Shown here piece after piece: positions 34,277 through 41,407 of a stretch of 64,000 nucleotides of DNA. This DNA comes from Actinomycetota bacterium (lineage in GTDB: Bacteria > Actinomycetota > CADDZG01 > JAHWKV01 > JAOPZY01): NCBI GenBank assembly GCA_035765775.1, contig DASTWV010000050.1, positions 43,552 to 107,551 on the forward strand, given 5' to 3'. The notes under the pieces were generated by a model, which saw only the letters and a program-made list of their open reading frames with translations, searched no databases and was not told the origin of the DNA. A program made the position numbers and the translations under genes. Position 1 is the stretch's first letter, and each line of letters opens with the position of its first letter.

Positions 34277-35116
34277 ATGGCGCACGCCGATGGCGCCGAC
34301 CTCTACTTCGAGCGCCGGGGGTCAGGCCCCCCGTTGCTCCTCATCGCCGGCGGCGGCGGCGACTGCGGGGTCTACGGACCGCTCGCCGACCTGCTCGCCG
34401 CCGACTTCACCGTCCTGACCTATGACCGGCGAGGCAACTCCCGGAGCCCGCTGCACTATCCACCCCGGCCCATCCAGGTGGACGAGCAGAGCGGCGACGC
34501 CCTCGTCGTGTTGCAGGCCAACGGGTTTGCCGAGGCATCGGTGTACGGCAGCAGCGGGGGAGCCAGCATCACCTTCGAACTGGTCGCCCGCTACCCGGAG
34601 GTGGTGGAAAGGGCCCTGATCCATGAGCCGCCGATCCCGAGCGTGCTACCGGACGGCGCCGACATCCTTGCCCAATACGCCGAACATGATCGCATCCGGG
34701 AGGCAGAGGGCTGGGAGGCTGCCTTCCGCTGGTTCCTGCGGATCAATGACCTCGTGCCGCCAAACCGCCCCGAGATGGCCGACTACCTGCTGGCCCCCGA
34801 CCGGTTCTTGCCGCCCGGGCGGGCCCTGGACGCCGCCCTCCGCATGAACGGCAACTGGGGGTACATGTGCGCCTATGAGGTCCGCCCCTGCATCGACTAC
34901 ATCCCCGATCTGGACCGGATCGCGGCGGGCGGCACCCGCTTGGCCTTCGGGTGCGGGGAGAGCACGGGGGCGACGTTCTTCCACCGCGCCGCCCGGGAGC
35001 TGGCCCGGCGCCTCAGCGTGGAATGCTTCGAGTTCCCCGGCGGCCACGCCGGCTTCGCCGAAGTGCCGGCAGCGTTTGCCGCCACCCTGCGCGCATGCCT
35101 CCGCACGTTGGAATGA
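34277..35116 (+). CDS. Alpha/beta hydrolase
   Basis: 279 aa. The fold signature is LLLIAGGGGDCGVYGPLADLLAADFTVLTYDRRGNSRS. The nucleophile elbow is SVYGSSGGASITFELVARYPEVV with Ser in GSSGG. Late residues include VECFEFPGGHAGFAE with the catalytic His. The acid residue is probably in the AFGCGESTGATFF loop. The substrate is unknown. An in-frame GTG at 34253 would add eight residues. The start is divergent from the patatin gene. Confidence 0.87.
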   Translation: MAHADGADLYFERRGSGPPLLLIAGGGGDCGVYGPLADLLAADFTVLTYDRRGNSRSPLHYPPRPIQVDEQSGDALVVLQANGFAEASVYGSSGGASITFELVARYPEVVERALIHEPPIPSVLPDGADILAQYAEHDRIREAEGWEAAFRWFLRINDLVPPNRPEMADYLLAPDRFLPPGRALDAALRMNGNWGYMCAYEVRPCIDYIPDLDRIAAGGTRLAFGCGESTGATFFHRAARELARRLSVECFEFPGGHAGFAEVPAAFAATLRACLRTLE

Positions 35117-35162
35117 TCATCTAGCTCCCTGCATCTTTGCTTCCCGGCCGCAGCCGGCAGGC

Positions 35163-35921
35163 TCAGGGGCCGGGCTTGCGGGCACGGATGATCGCCGAGC
35201 CCGCCCGGGGGTGGACCCGGTGGGTCTCCTCGATCTCGACGTCCTGGAAGCCAGCTCCCGCCAGCAGGTCCCGGTACTCCTCCCGGGTGAGCGCGCCCGC
35301 CAGGCAGCCGGTCCAGGCTTCCATGTCCCGCCGGGTGAAGGGATCGAGGTCGGGGTCGGCGACGATGTCGGTCACCGCCAGGCGCCCCCCCGGGCGCAGG
35401 ACCCGGGACGCTTCGGCCAGGGCGATCACCTTGTCGGTGGAGAGGTTGATCGCGCAGTTGGAGATGACGACGTCGACGCTGGCGGCGGGCAATGGGATGT
35501 CCTCGATCTCGCCCCGCAGGAACTCGACGTTGGTCGCCCCTGCCTCGGCGGCGTTGCTGCGCGAGAGGTCCACCATTTCGTCGGTGATGTCGAGGCCGTA
35601 GGCAAAGCCGGAGGGGCCAACCCGCCGGGCGGAGAGGAGCACGTCAATGCCGCCGCCCGAGCCCAGGTCCAGGACGGTCTCGCCCTCCTGCAGTGAGGCC
35701 ACGGCGAGCGGGTTGCCGCACCCGAGCGAGGCGGCGACTGCCCGTTCGGGAAGCTCGGCGAGCTCCCGGGTGCTGTAGTCGTCCGGTCCGAGGCACAGGC
35801 TGCCGCCCGCCCCGCAACTACACGACCCGCCACACCCGCACGCGTCCTCGTCCGTGCTGATGAGCGCCAGCTCGGCGTACTTGGTGATGACGGCCTGCTT
35901 GGTGCTCTCCCGCTCCAGCAT
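35163..35921 (-). CDS. arsM: Arsenite S-adenosylmethionine methyltransferase
   Basis: 252 aa. Motif I ETVLDLGSGGGIDVLLSARRVG, the acidic GLDITDEMVDLSR, the ArsM-specific NPLAVASLQEGETVLDLG, and ISNCAINLSTDKVIALAEASRVLRPGGRLAVTDI are all typical. The three cysteines that bind As(III) in this family correspond to C68, C156 and C206. An extra Cys-rich insertion near the N-terminus (C28, C30, C34, C36, C43) is present in many bacterial ArsM. The start MLERESTKQAVITKYAELA was chosen because the family starts there; the frame is open 132 nt further upstream. It is divergent from a Cys/His-rich protein. No ArsR gene is seen, though a neighbour may act with it. Confidence 0.9.
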   Translation of the reverse strand: MLERESTKQAVITKYAELALISTDEDACGCGGSCSCGAGGSLCLGPDDYSTRELAELPERAVAASLGCGNPLAVASLQEGETVLDLGSGGGIDVLLSARRVGPSGFAYGLDITDEMVDLSRSNAAEAGATNVEFLRGEIEDIPLPAASVDVVISNCAINLSTDKVIALAEASRVLRPGGRLAVTDIVADPDLDPFTRRDMEAWTGCLAGALTREEYRDLLAGAGFQDVEIEETHRVHPRAGSAIIRARKPGP

Positions 35922-36018
35922 CGCAACGCCCCCGCTTTCCCCGTGTCTGGAGGCTCCATCGTACGACCGCCGTAGAATGATGGGGTTCCTACTTCCTCGA
36001 CCCGTAAGGAGACCGGTG

Positions 36019-36408
36019 ATGACCGAGGCCCACGACCACGTGCACGGAGACACCTGCGCCCACCACGCCCAGGAGGCAACGAGCTGCGGGTGCGAGCATG
36101 ACGCCGCCGGCGCTCAGGGCGACCTCTGCGGCGCAGAGGCCGGAGCCTGCTGCGGCGGCCACGGCACCGACCTGTTCGCCTTCCCGGTCACCGACGAGGT
36201 GGTCTCGGTCCCGGCGGTGCAGCTCGCCGGCCTGCTCGACCTGTGCGAGAAGCTGGCCGCCGATGTGTCGGTGCTGTCCGGCGAGGTGGACTACCTCGAG
36301 GCCCAGCGGGCGCTCGAGGACCAGGCCCCGCGCCTGGTAGTGCTGCGGGCGCAGTTCCTGGACCGGATGCGCACCCTGCTGGCCGAGGTCGCCGGCGCCC
36401 AGTCCTGA
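36019..36408 (+). CDS. Cys/His-rich N-terminus plus helical protein, unknown function
   Basis: 129 aa; the ATG follows RBS AAGGAG. Residues 1-49 contain His at 5, 7, 9, 15, 16, 27 and 48, and Cys at 13, 23, 25, 37, 44 and 45, a likely metal- or metalloid-binding tail. Residues 50-129 are mostly helical with a coiled-coil look (LDLCEKLAADVSVLSGEVDYLEAQRALEDQAPRLVVLRAQFLDRMRTLLAEV). It is divergent from arsM with 97 nt between the starts, and the next gene begins inside its stop codon. It may be an arsenic or copper chaperone or sensor. No known family was recognised. Confidence 0.65.
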   Translation: MTEAHDHVHGDTCAHHAQEATSCGCEHDAAGAQGDLCGAEAGACCGGHGTDLFAFPVTDEVVSVPAVQLAGLLDLCEKLAADVSVLSGEVDYLEAQRALEDQAPRLVVLRAQFLDRMRTLLAEVAGAQS

Positions 36409-36857
36409 CCGACACCGTCGACCTCACCGCCCTGGCGGCCGCAGAGCGGGACGCCTGGGCCGAGATCCGGGAGCTTGTTGGCGACCTGACCCCGTCCCAG
36501 CGCGCCACGCCCGGGTATTTCGTGGAGGGGTGGACGGTGAAAGACGTCCTGGCTCACCTGGCCTCCTGGCTGGCCGAGGCCGGCCTGGTGCTCGAGCAGT
36601 TGGCCGCGGGCACCTTCGACGGGCGCGACCTCGAGGTCGATACCCGCAACCGGGGGTTCCTGGACGCCAACCGGGACCAGCCCTTCGACCTGGTGGAAGT
36701 CCAGGCGGAGGCATCCCGCCACCGGCTGCTGCAGGAGCTGCACCGGTTGGAGGAAGTGGGGCCGGTGGCCGAGGAGTGGATCCTCAAGGCCGGGCCGGAC
36801 CACTACGCCGAGCACCTGCCCCGGCTGCGGGAATGGGCGGCCGAGCTGAGGGCCTGA
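36405..36857 (+). CDS. DinB-like four-helix protein (mycothiol-dependent/ClbS type)
   Basis: About 150 aa. Text such as VDLTALAAAERDAWAEIRELVGDLTPSQRATPGYFVEGWTVKDVLAHLASWLAEAGLVLEQLAAG is typical of DinB/ClbS-like four-helix proteins, with a His in the second helix. No ATG, GTG or TTG fits near the family N-terminus. The best start is a CTG at 36405 overlapping the previous TGA (CTGA), or a longer form inside the previous gene. Function may be mycothiol-dependent detoxification, but the metal-binding residues are not certain. Confidence 0.68.
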   Translation: MTDTVDLTALAAAERDAWAEIRELVGDLTPSQRATPGYFVEGWTVKDVLAHLASWLAEAGLVLEQLAAGTFDGRDLEVDTRNRGFLDANRDQPFDLVEVQAEASRHRLLQELHRLEEVGPVAEEWILKAGPDHYAEHLPRLREWAAELRA

Positions 36858-36885
36858 GCCGAGGGCCTGAGCCGAGGCGGCGCCC

Positions 36886-38028
36886 CTACGGGGTGAAGGG
36901 CACCGGGATCCAGGTCGCGCCCGCGTCGTTGGTCAGGTAGATCTTGCCGTCCTGGTGGGGGGAGTACACGACGACCCCGCGGGTGGCGTCGGTGAAGCCG
37001 AGGTCCGCCCAGCCCTCCCCGCCGTCCGGGAAGGTGAGCGGCGTGGTCCAGGTGGTGTCCGCCCCCGAGGTGCGGTAGACCCAGCTCGCGCCCGACGCCG
37101 CCGCAATGGCGATGGTGGTGGGGGACGCGGCAGCGATGCCGACGGTCTGCCCGCCCCGCGGGGCGTCGGCCAGGGCGTGGAAGCTGTGGCCGGCATCCGA
37201 GGACACATACACCGTCTTGGTCGAGCTGCCCGCCCCGGCGTCGCCCACGCAGAGCACCTCCACGTCGGTGGCGCTGGACACCGTCAGGTCGCCGGGCGCG
37301 AACTGGCCGGGGCACGGGCTGGCCAGGGGGAAGAACTGGCTGCCGGTGGCCGAGCTGAACAGCGTGTTGTTGACGTCGAGGTAGACGGCGGTGCCGTGCA
37401 AGGCCAGCTGGCCGCCCGAAGCCGCCGGGAGGGAAAGGCCGGAAACCGCCTGCCACCCGTCGGAGGTGGTGGACGTGCGGAGCAGGGATACCGCCCCCGC
37501 GCCCCCTTGGAGCGCCCAGGCGGTGCTGCCCGACGCTTCCACGTCGCTCACCGGCCCGGGGAGCGGGGTGGGCTTCCAGGTCACGCCGCCGTCGTGGGTG
37601 GCGTAGAGCCCGGGGTTGAAGGCCCAGCCGTCGTGGGCGTTGGCGAAGCGGATCTCGCGGGCGTTGGCGCCGGCGGGCAGTGTCCCGGCCAGGGACCAGT
37701 GCTGGCCCCGATCCACCGTGTGCAGCACCACCTGGCTGGTGGCGGCCTGGGCGAGTGCCCACGCCTGCTGGACCGAGATGAACGTGATGGACTCGGCGGC
37801 CGCCCCCGCCGGCGGGGGCGCCCCGGTGGGCGATGGGCTCGGCGGGGGCGTGGGCGATGGGCTCGGGGTGGGCGACGCTGACGGGGACGGGGAGGGGGAG
37901 ATCACGGCCGAGGAGACCGCCGTCGGGCTGGGCGGCGTCGGCGGCGACGCCGTGTTCTTCGCCGTCTTGGAGCACGCCGCCATCGCCATCACCGCTGCGC
38001 ACCCGACCGCCAGCCACCGCCGTGCCAT
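36886..38028 (-). CDS. Secreted lipoprotein with a YCF48/BNR-type beta-propeller
   Basis: 380 aa. Signal peptide and lipobox lie in MARRWLAVGCAAVMAMAACSKTAK. A Ser/Pro-rich linker of about 50 residues follows (SPSPSPSASPTPSPSP). The rest repeats the BNR-like pattern, for example TVDRGQHWSLAGTLP, THDGGVTWKPTPLP, SSDAGHSFHALADAP, and LTNDAGATWIPVPF at the end. This is a photosynthesis-stability-factor/sialidase-like propeller of unknown ligand. It lies 54 nt downstream of the DUF5335 gene on the same strand. Confidence 0.82.
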   Translation of the reverse strand: MARRWLAVGCAAVMAMAACSKTAKNTASPPTPPSPTAVSSAVISPSPSPSASPTPSPSPTPPPSPSPTGAPPPAGAAAESITFISVQQAWALAQAATSQVVLHTVDRGQHWSLAGTLPAGANAREIRFANAHDGWAFNPGLYATHDGGVTWKPTPLPGPVSDVEASGSTAWALQGGAGAVSLLRTSTTSDGWQAVSGLSLPAASGGQLALHGTAVYLDVNNTLFSSATGSQFFPLASPCPGQFAPGDLTVSSATDVEVLCVGDAGAGSSTKTVYVSSDAGHSFHALADAPRGGQTVGIAAASPTTIAIAAASGASWVYRTSGADTTWTTPLTFPDGGEGWADLGFTDATRGVVVYSPHQDGKIYLTNDAGATWIPVPFTP

Positions 38029-38082
38029 CGTCGCCTCCTCTTTCCTGTATCGGTATTAGACGGCGGCGATGTGAGCGTTGTT

Positions 38083-38451
38083 TCAGTCGGCCTCGGGGAG
38101 CGCCGGGCGGCTGTGCAGGGTGACCAGGGAGTGGGCACCGTCCGGCCCCTCGACGTCGATGGTGCGCACCGCCATCGGAGCGGGCGGGTCGAAGGTGATC
38201 TTCCACGGGTGCTCGACGATGTGGCGCAGGGCGTCCTCCTGCCCGTCCCGGCTGTTGACGGCGATGATGAAGGTGTCGTCTCGCTCATCGAAGGTCATCG
38301 AGTCCAGCGGCATCTCGTCCGCCTCGATCTTGGTGCCGAACTCCGGGCTGATGATCTCGATGGTCACCGGCGTGCCGGCGGTGTCCTCGGTGATGGTGGC
38401 GAAGTGGGTCGGCCACTCCTGGCGAACCGGCTGGCGGGTGGGCGGGCTCAT
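38083..38451 (-). CDS. DUF5335 family protein
   Basis: 122 aa with the pattern of this small actinobacterial family: QEWPTHFATITEDTAGTPVTIEIISPEFGTKIEADEMPLDSMTFDERDDTFIIAVNSRD and HIVEHPWKITFDPPAPMAVRTIDVEGPDGAHSLVTLHSRP. The function is unknown. The start at MSPPTRQPVRQEW was chosen because the longer in-frame form reads through the MarR regulatory region. It is divergent from the MarR gene. Confidence 0.75.
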   Translation of the reverse strand: MSPPTRQPVRQEWPTHFATITEDTAGTPVTIEIISPEFGTKIEADEMPLDSMTFDERDDTFIIAVNSRDGQEDALRHIVEHPWKITFDPPAPMAVRTIDVEGPDGAHSLVTLHSRPALPEAD

Positions 38452-38561
38452 CGGGTCTCCATCTCTCGGGTGGGGCTCAGGCGGTGCTCGCTCGGTACTC
38501 GGGCGACGTGCGCATGGCCCGAGCCTACCGCCGGGGAGCCGCCCGGAGCGGGGCGCGATGG

Positions 38562-38591
38562 ATTGACGACGAATCAATTGTGTGCTAACCA
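38562..38591 (+). promoter_or_regulatory. Promoter with overlapping inverted repeat for the MarR-ABC operon
   Basis: TTGACG (38563-38568) and TAACCA (38586-38591) are separated by exactly 17 nt. The inverted repeat ATTGA-N7-TCAAT (38562-38566 and 38574-38578) covers the -35 box and would let the MarR protein block transcription. The ATG follows the -10 by only six bases and no RBS is seen, so the MarR mRNA is probably leaderless. Confidence 0.6.
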
Positions 38592-38597
38592 TTAGCC

Positions 38598-39065
38598 ATG
38601 CACTATGCCCTCGGCCGCCAGCTGGCCATGACCCACAAGGCGGTGCGGGCCGAGTTCGAGGCCCGCCTGGCCGCTGTGGGCGGCAGCTTGTCCACCTTCA
38701 TCGTGCTGCGCTCGGCCGAGGATCTCGGCCTGTCGCAGCGGGAGATCGCCGAGCGCATCGGCGTGGAGGGGCCGACGTTGGTCCGCCACCTCGACCGCCT
38801 GGAGAAAGAGGGCCTCATCCAGCGCCAGCGGGACGCCGCCGACCGCCGGGTGACCCGGATCCTGGTCACCAAGGCGGGCGAGGAGCATCACCGGCGCCTC
38901 GCCGAGGTGGCCGCCGACATGGAGGGGCAGCTCCGGGCGTTGCTGGGCGGGGAGCGGTACGAGCACCTGGTGGACGAACTCGAACACGTGCTGGGCGACG
39001 TGGCCCAGCTGACCGCAGACCGCAAGGCAGGGGAAAGGACGACGCATGCCAACACAGTCTCCTGA
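38598..39065 (+). CDS. MarR-family transcriptional regulator
   Basis: 155 aa. The winged-helix core is LSTFIVLRSAEDLGLSQREIAERIGVEGPTLVRHLDRLEKEGLIQRQRDAADRRVTRILVTKAGEEHHRRL, with the wing DRR. The start is the ATG six bases after the -10 box. It overlaps the ABC ATPase gene by 20 nt, so repressor and exporter are made together. A repressor of a DrrAB-type drug exporter would sense a hydrophobic toxicant. This is the usual role, but the ligand is unknown. Confidence 0.9.
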   Translation: MHYALGRQLAMTHKAVRAEFEARLAAVGGSLSTFIVLRSAEDLGLSQREIAERIGVEGPTLVRHLDRLEKEGLIQRQRDAADRRVTRILVTKAGEEHHRRLAEVAADMEGQLRALLGGERYEHLVDELEHVLGDVAQLTADRKAGERTTHANTVS

Positions 39066-40086
39066 CACAGAGGTGGTCTCCGGGATGCAGGAGGGTGTCC
39101 CGGCGGCGCCGCCCGCCCGGGAGGAGCCCAAAGAGGACCCGCGGGAGGTGATCCGCACCGAAGGCCTGACCAAGGTGTACCCGGGGATGGACATCCCCGC
39201 CGTGGACCACCTGGACCTCTCCGTCTACAACGGTGAGATCTTCGGCCTGCTCGGCCCCAACGGGGCGGGCAAGACCACCACCGCCGGAATGCTCACCACC
39301 CGGGTGATCCCGACCTCGGGCACGGCCATCGTCGGCGGGGTTGATGTCGTGCGCCACCCGGCGCTCGCCAAGCAGTTCATCGGCGTCGTGACCCAGCAGA
39401 ACACGCTGGACCGGTCGCTCAACGTGTGGGAGAACCTCTACTTCCACGGGCGCTTCTTCGGCATGTCCCGCAAGGCATCCAAGCAGGAGGCCGACGACCT
39501 GCTGGAGAAGTTCCACCTCGGCAAATGGGCGAAGGCCTCGGTGTTCGCCCTCTCGGGCGGCATGGCCCAGCGCCTGCTGGTGGCTCGGGCGATCCTGCAC
39601 CACCCCCGGATCCTGTTCCTGGACGAGCCGACCGCCGGTCTCGACCCGCAGAGCCGCCTGGCCCTGTGGGACATCCTCATGGAGATCCATGCCGAGGGCC
39701 AGACGATCCTGCTCACCACCCACTACATGGAGGAGGCCGACCAGCTCTGCAGCCGGGTGGCGATCATGGACCACGGCAAGTTCCTGGCCCTCGACACGCC
39801 CGCCGGGCTGAAGTCATCGCTGGGGGCCGAGACGATCGTGACCGTGACCGCCGACGGCGACCTGGCTGCCCTCGCCACCCTGCTGGAGCGGGAGGTACCC
39901 GGGGTGCAGAGCAGCCGGCAGATGGACGGCCACGTCCTGCTCCAGGTCGCCGGCGCCTCGGGGATCCTGCCCCAGGTGGTCACCACCGCCGAACGGGGTG
40001 GGGTCACGGTCCGGGACCTCTCGGTGACCGAGCCCACGCTGGAGACCGTGTTCATCACCCTCACCGGGAAGGAGCTGCGCGACTGA
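39046..40086 (+). CDS. ABC transporter ATP-binding protein, DrrA type
   Basis: 346 aa. Walker A is LLGPNGAGKTTTAGML; the Q-loop is VVTQQNTLDRSLNVWENLYFHGRFFGM; the signature is LSGGMAQRLLVARAI; Walker B is ILFLDEPTAGLDPQSRLALWDIL; the H-loop is LLTTHYMEEADQL. The 36-residue N-terminal tail is acidic and Pro-rich. The C-terminal extension matches the DrrA regulatory domain. It energises export of lipophilic compounds with the next gene's product and overlaps both neighbours (20 nt with marR, TGATG with the permease). Confidence 0.93.
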   Translation: MPTQSPDTEVVSGMQEGVPAAPPAREEPKEDPREVIRTEGLTKVYPGMDIPAVDHLDLSVYNGEIFGLLGPNGAGKTTTAGMLTTRVIPTSGTAIVGGVDVVRHPALAKQFIGVVTQQNTLDRSLNVWENLYFHGRFFGMSRKASKQEADDLLEKFHLGKWAKASVFALSGGMAQRLLVARAILHHPRILFLDEPTAGLDPQSRLALWDILMEIHAEGQTILLTTHYMEEADQLCSRVAIMDHGKFLALDTPAGLKSSLGAETIVTVTADGDLAALATLLEREVPGVQSSRQMDGHVLLQVAGASGILPQVVTTAERGGVTVRDLSVTEPTLETVFITLTGKELRD

Positions 40087-40964
40087 TGGCTACTGCAACC
40101 GCCCCCGCTCCGGCCGCCCTGCGGGGCGCCGAGATGGGCCGCTCCGCCGTCCGGGCCAGCCGGTCGGCCTTCGGGGCCCTGCTGCTGCGTGACCTCGCCG
40201 TGCTGAAGAAGAACCTCAGCGAGTTCATCCCCCGCACGATCATCCAGCCCTTCTTGCTGGTGTTCGTGTTCCTCTACGTGTTCCCCAAGATCGGCCAGAG
40301 CGTCGGGTCGGGGGGGCCAGGCGGCGCATCGACCTTCGCCACCATCCTGGTGGCCGGCGTCGTGGGCCTGGCGATCCTCTTCCAGGGCATCCAAGCCGTC
40401 GCTCTGCCCATGGTGCAGGAGTTCGGCTACACCAAGGAGATCGAGGACCGGGTGCTGGCGCCGCTGCCGGTGGGCCTGGTGGCGGTCGGCAAGGTGACCG
40501 CCGGGGCGATCCAGGGCCTGGTGGCCGCCGCCATCGTGTTCCCGATCGCCGCCTACGTGCACGCCGCCGGGGTCATCCCCCACCTGAACGTGCACTGGCT
40601 GATCCTGCTCACGATGATCCCCCTGGCGTGCGTCCTGTGCGCCTCGCTCGGGCTCACCATCGGCAGCCGCTTCGACCCCCGCCAGGTCCCGTCGCTGTTC
40701 GCCATCATCATCATCCCGATGGTGTTCCTGGGCGGCACCTACTACGCCTGGACGGCGCTGCAGGCGGTGAAGCTGGGGGCGTGGTCCTGGCTGCAGACCG
40801 TGGTGCTGATCAACCCACTGGTCTACATCACCGAGGGATTCCGGGCGGCGCTCACCCAGTCGCCCCACATGCACCTGTACGTGATCTACCCGGTGATGAT
40901 CGGGCTGACGGCGCTGTTCCTGCGCTTGGGGATCGGCGGCTTCAAGAAGCGGGTCCTGAGCTAG
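40086..40964 (+). CDS. ABC-2 type transporter permease, DrrB type
   Basis: 292 aa with about six membrane helices. The ABC-2 core has LLLRDLAVLKKNLSEFIPRTIIQPFLLVFVFLYVFP, ILFQGIQAVALPMVQEFGYTKEIEDRVLAPLPVGLVAVGKVTAGAIQGLVAAAIVFPIAAYV, and near the end LINPLVYITEGFRAALTQSPHMHLYVIYPVMIGLTALFLRLGIGGF. The start ATG overlaps the ATPase stop. It forms the membrane channel of the exporter. Confidence 0.92.
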   Translation: MATATAPAPAALRGAEMGRSAVRASRSAFGALLLRDLAVLKKNLSEFIPRTIIQPFLLVFVFLYVFPKIGQSVGSGGPGGASTFATILVAGVVGLAILFQGIQAVALPMVQEFGYTKEIEDRVLAPLPVGLVAVGKVTAGAIQGLVAAAIVFPIAAYVHAAGVIPHLNVHWLILLTMIPLACVLCASLGLTIGSRFDPRQVPSLFAIIIIPMVFLGGTYYAWTALQAVKLGAWSWLQTVVLINPLVYITEGFRAALTQSPHMHLYVIYPVMIGLTALFLRLGIGGFKKRVLS

Positions 40965-41068
40965 TAGTTGATCACGCCACAAGCATCGGGGCGCAAGGAA
41001 CAAAAAGAGCCGTGGCCGCAGCGCCTCGCGAAAATTTCTGTGATCGGGCGCCCGGGGGGGCCGCCGGC

Positions 41069-41194
41069 GGCCCTCACGGCCCCACGGCGGGGCTGCCCGG
41101 AGATAGTTGGTGGCGTAGTACATCTCCTGGCTGTACCACGCCGCCAACATTGCCCGGGGGTGCCGCCCCGGCCCTCGCGGCCCCACCGCGGGGC
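41069..41194. repeat. Inverted repeat flanked by two 25-bp direct repeats
   Basis: Two 25-bp direct copies (41069-41093 and 41170-41194) differ at two positions, and each can fold as GCCCC-N5-GGGGC. Between them lies an imperfect inverted repeat with 27-nt arms (41096-41122 and 41132-41158) around a 9-nt loop. Its inner parts GGTGGCGTAGTACA and TGTACCACGCCGCC differ only at two positions that can form G-U pairs in RNA. The composite has no coding potential I trust and lies after the exporter operon. It could be a small structured RNA, a terminator, or a small mobile repeat. Only a cupin-like remnant is seen in the rest of 40965-41407. Confidence 0.6.
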
Positions 41195-41212
41195 GGCCCC
41201 GCCGGAAGGCCT

Positions 41213-41296
41213 GTTGCCTTCCCGGAGGTGCTCGGGCCCGTCGCCGAGCGCTATGGCATCGAGGTCATCGGTCCCCCGCGCCGCGCGCTGAACTAG
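41213..41296 (+). pseudogene. Remnant of a cupin-protein C-terminus
   Basis: The end of one frame reads AFPEVLGPVAERYGIEVIGPPRRALN and stops at 41296. This resembles the usual last 25 residues of a cupin/quercetinase-like protein (PIAERYGIE..GPP). No cupin barrel precedes it, so it would be a 3' leftover that lost its body next to the repeat element at 41069-41194. The similarity is short, so the call is weak. Confidence 0.35.
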
Positions 41297-41407
41297 TGCC
41301 CGGGGCGGCCCCTATGGGGCGCGAGGTATCACCGGTTGAGAACTCGCGCCACCTCCTGGCTCAGCTCGACTCGCCCAGGAATGCCGCCAGACTGGCGACA
41401 GGCGTGA

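Noticed and set aside
40968..41296. Small gene after the ABC permease
   Set aside because: The frame crosses the inverted-repeat element and gives Arg/Pro-rich text; only the cupin-like end looks real.
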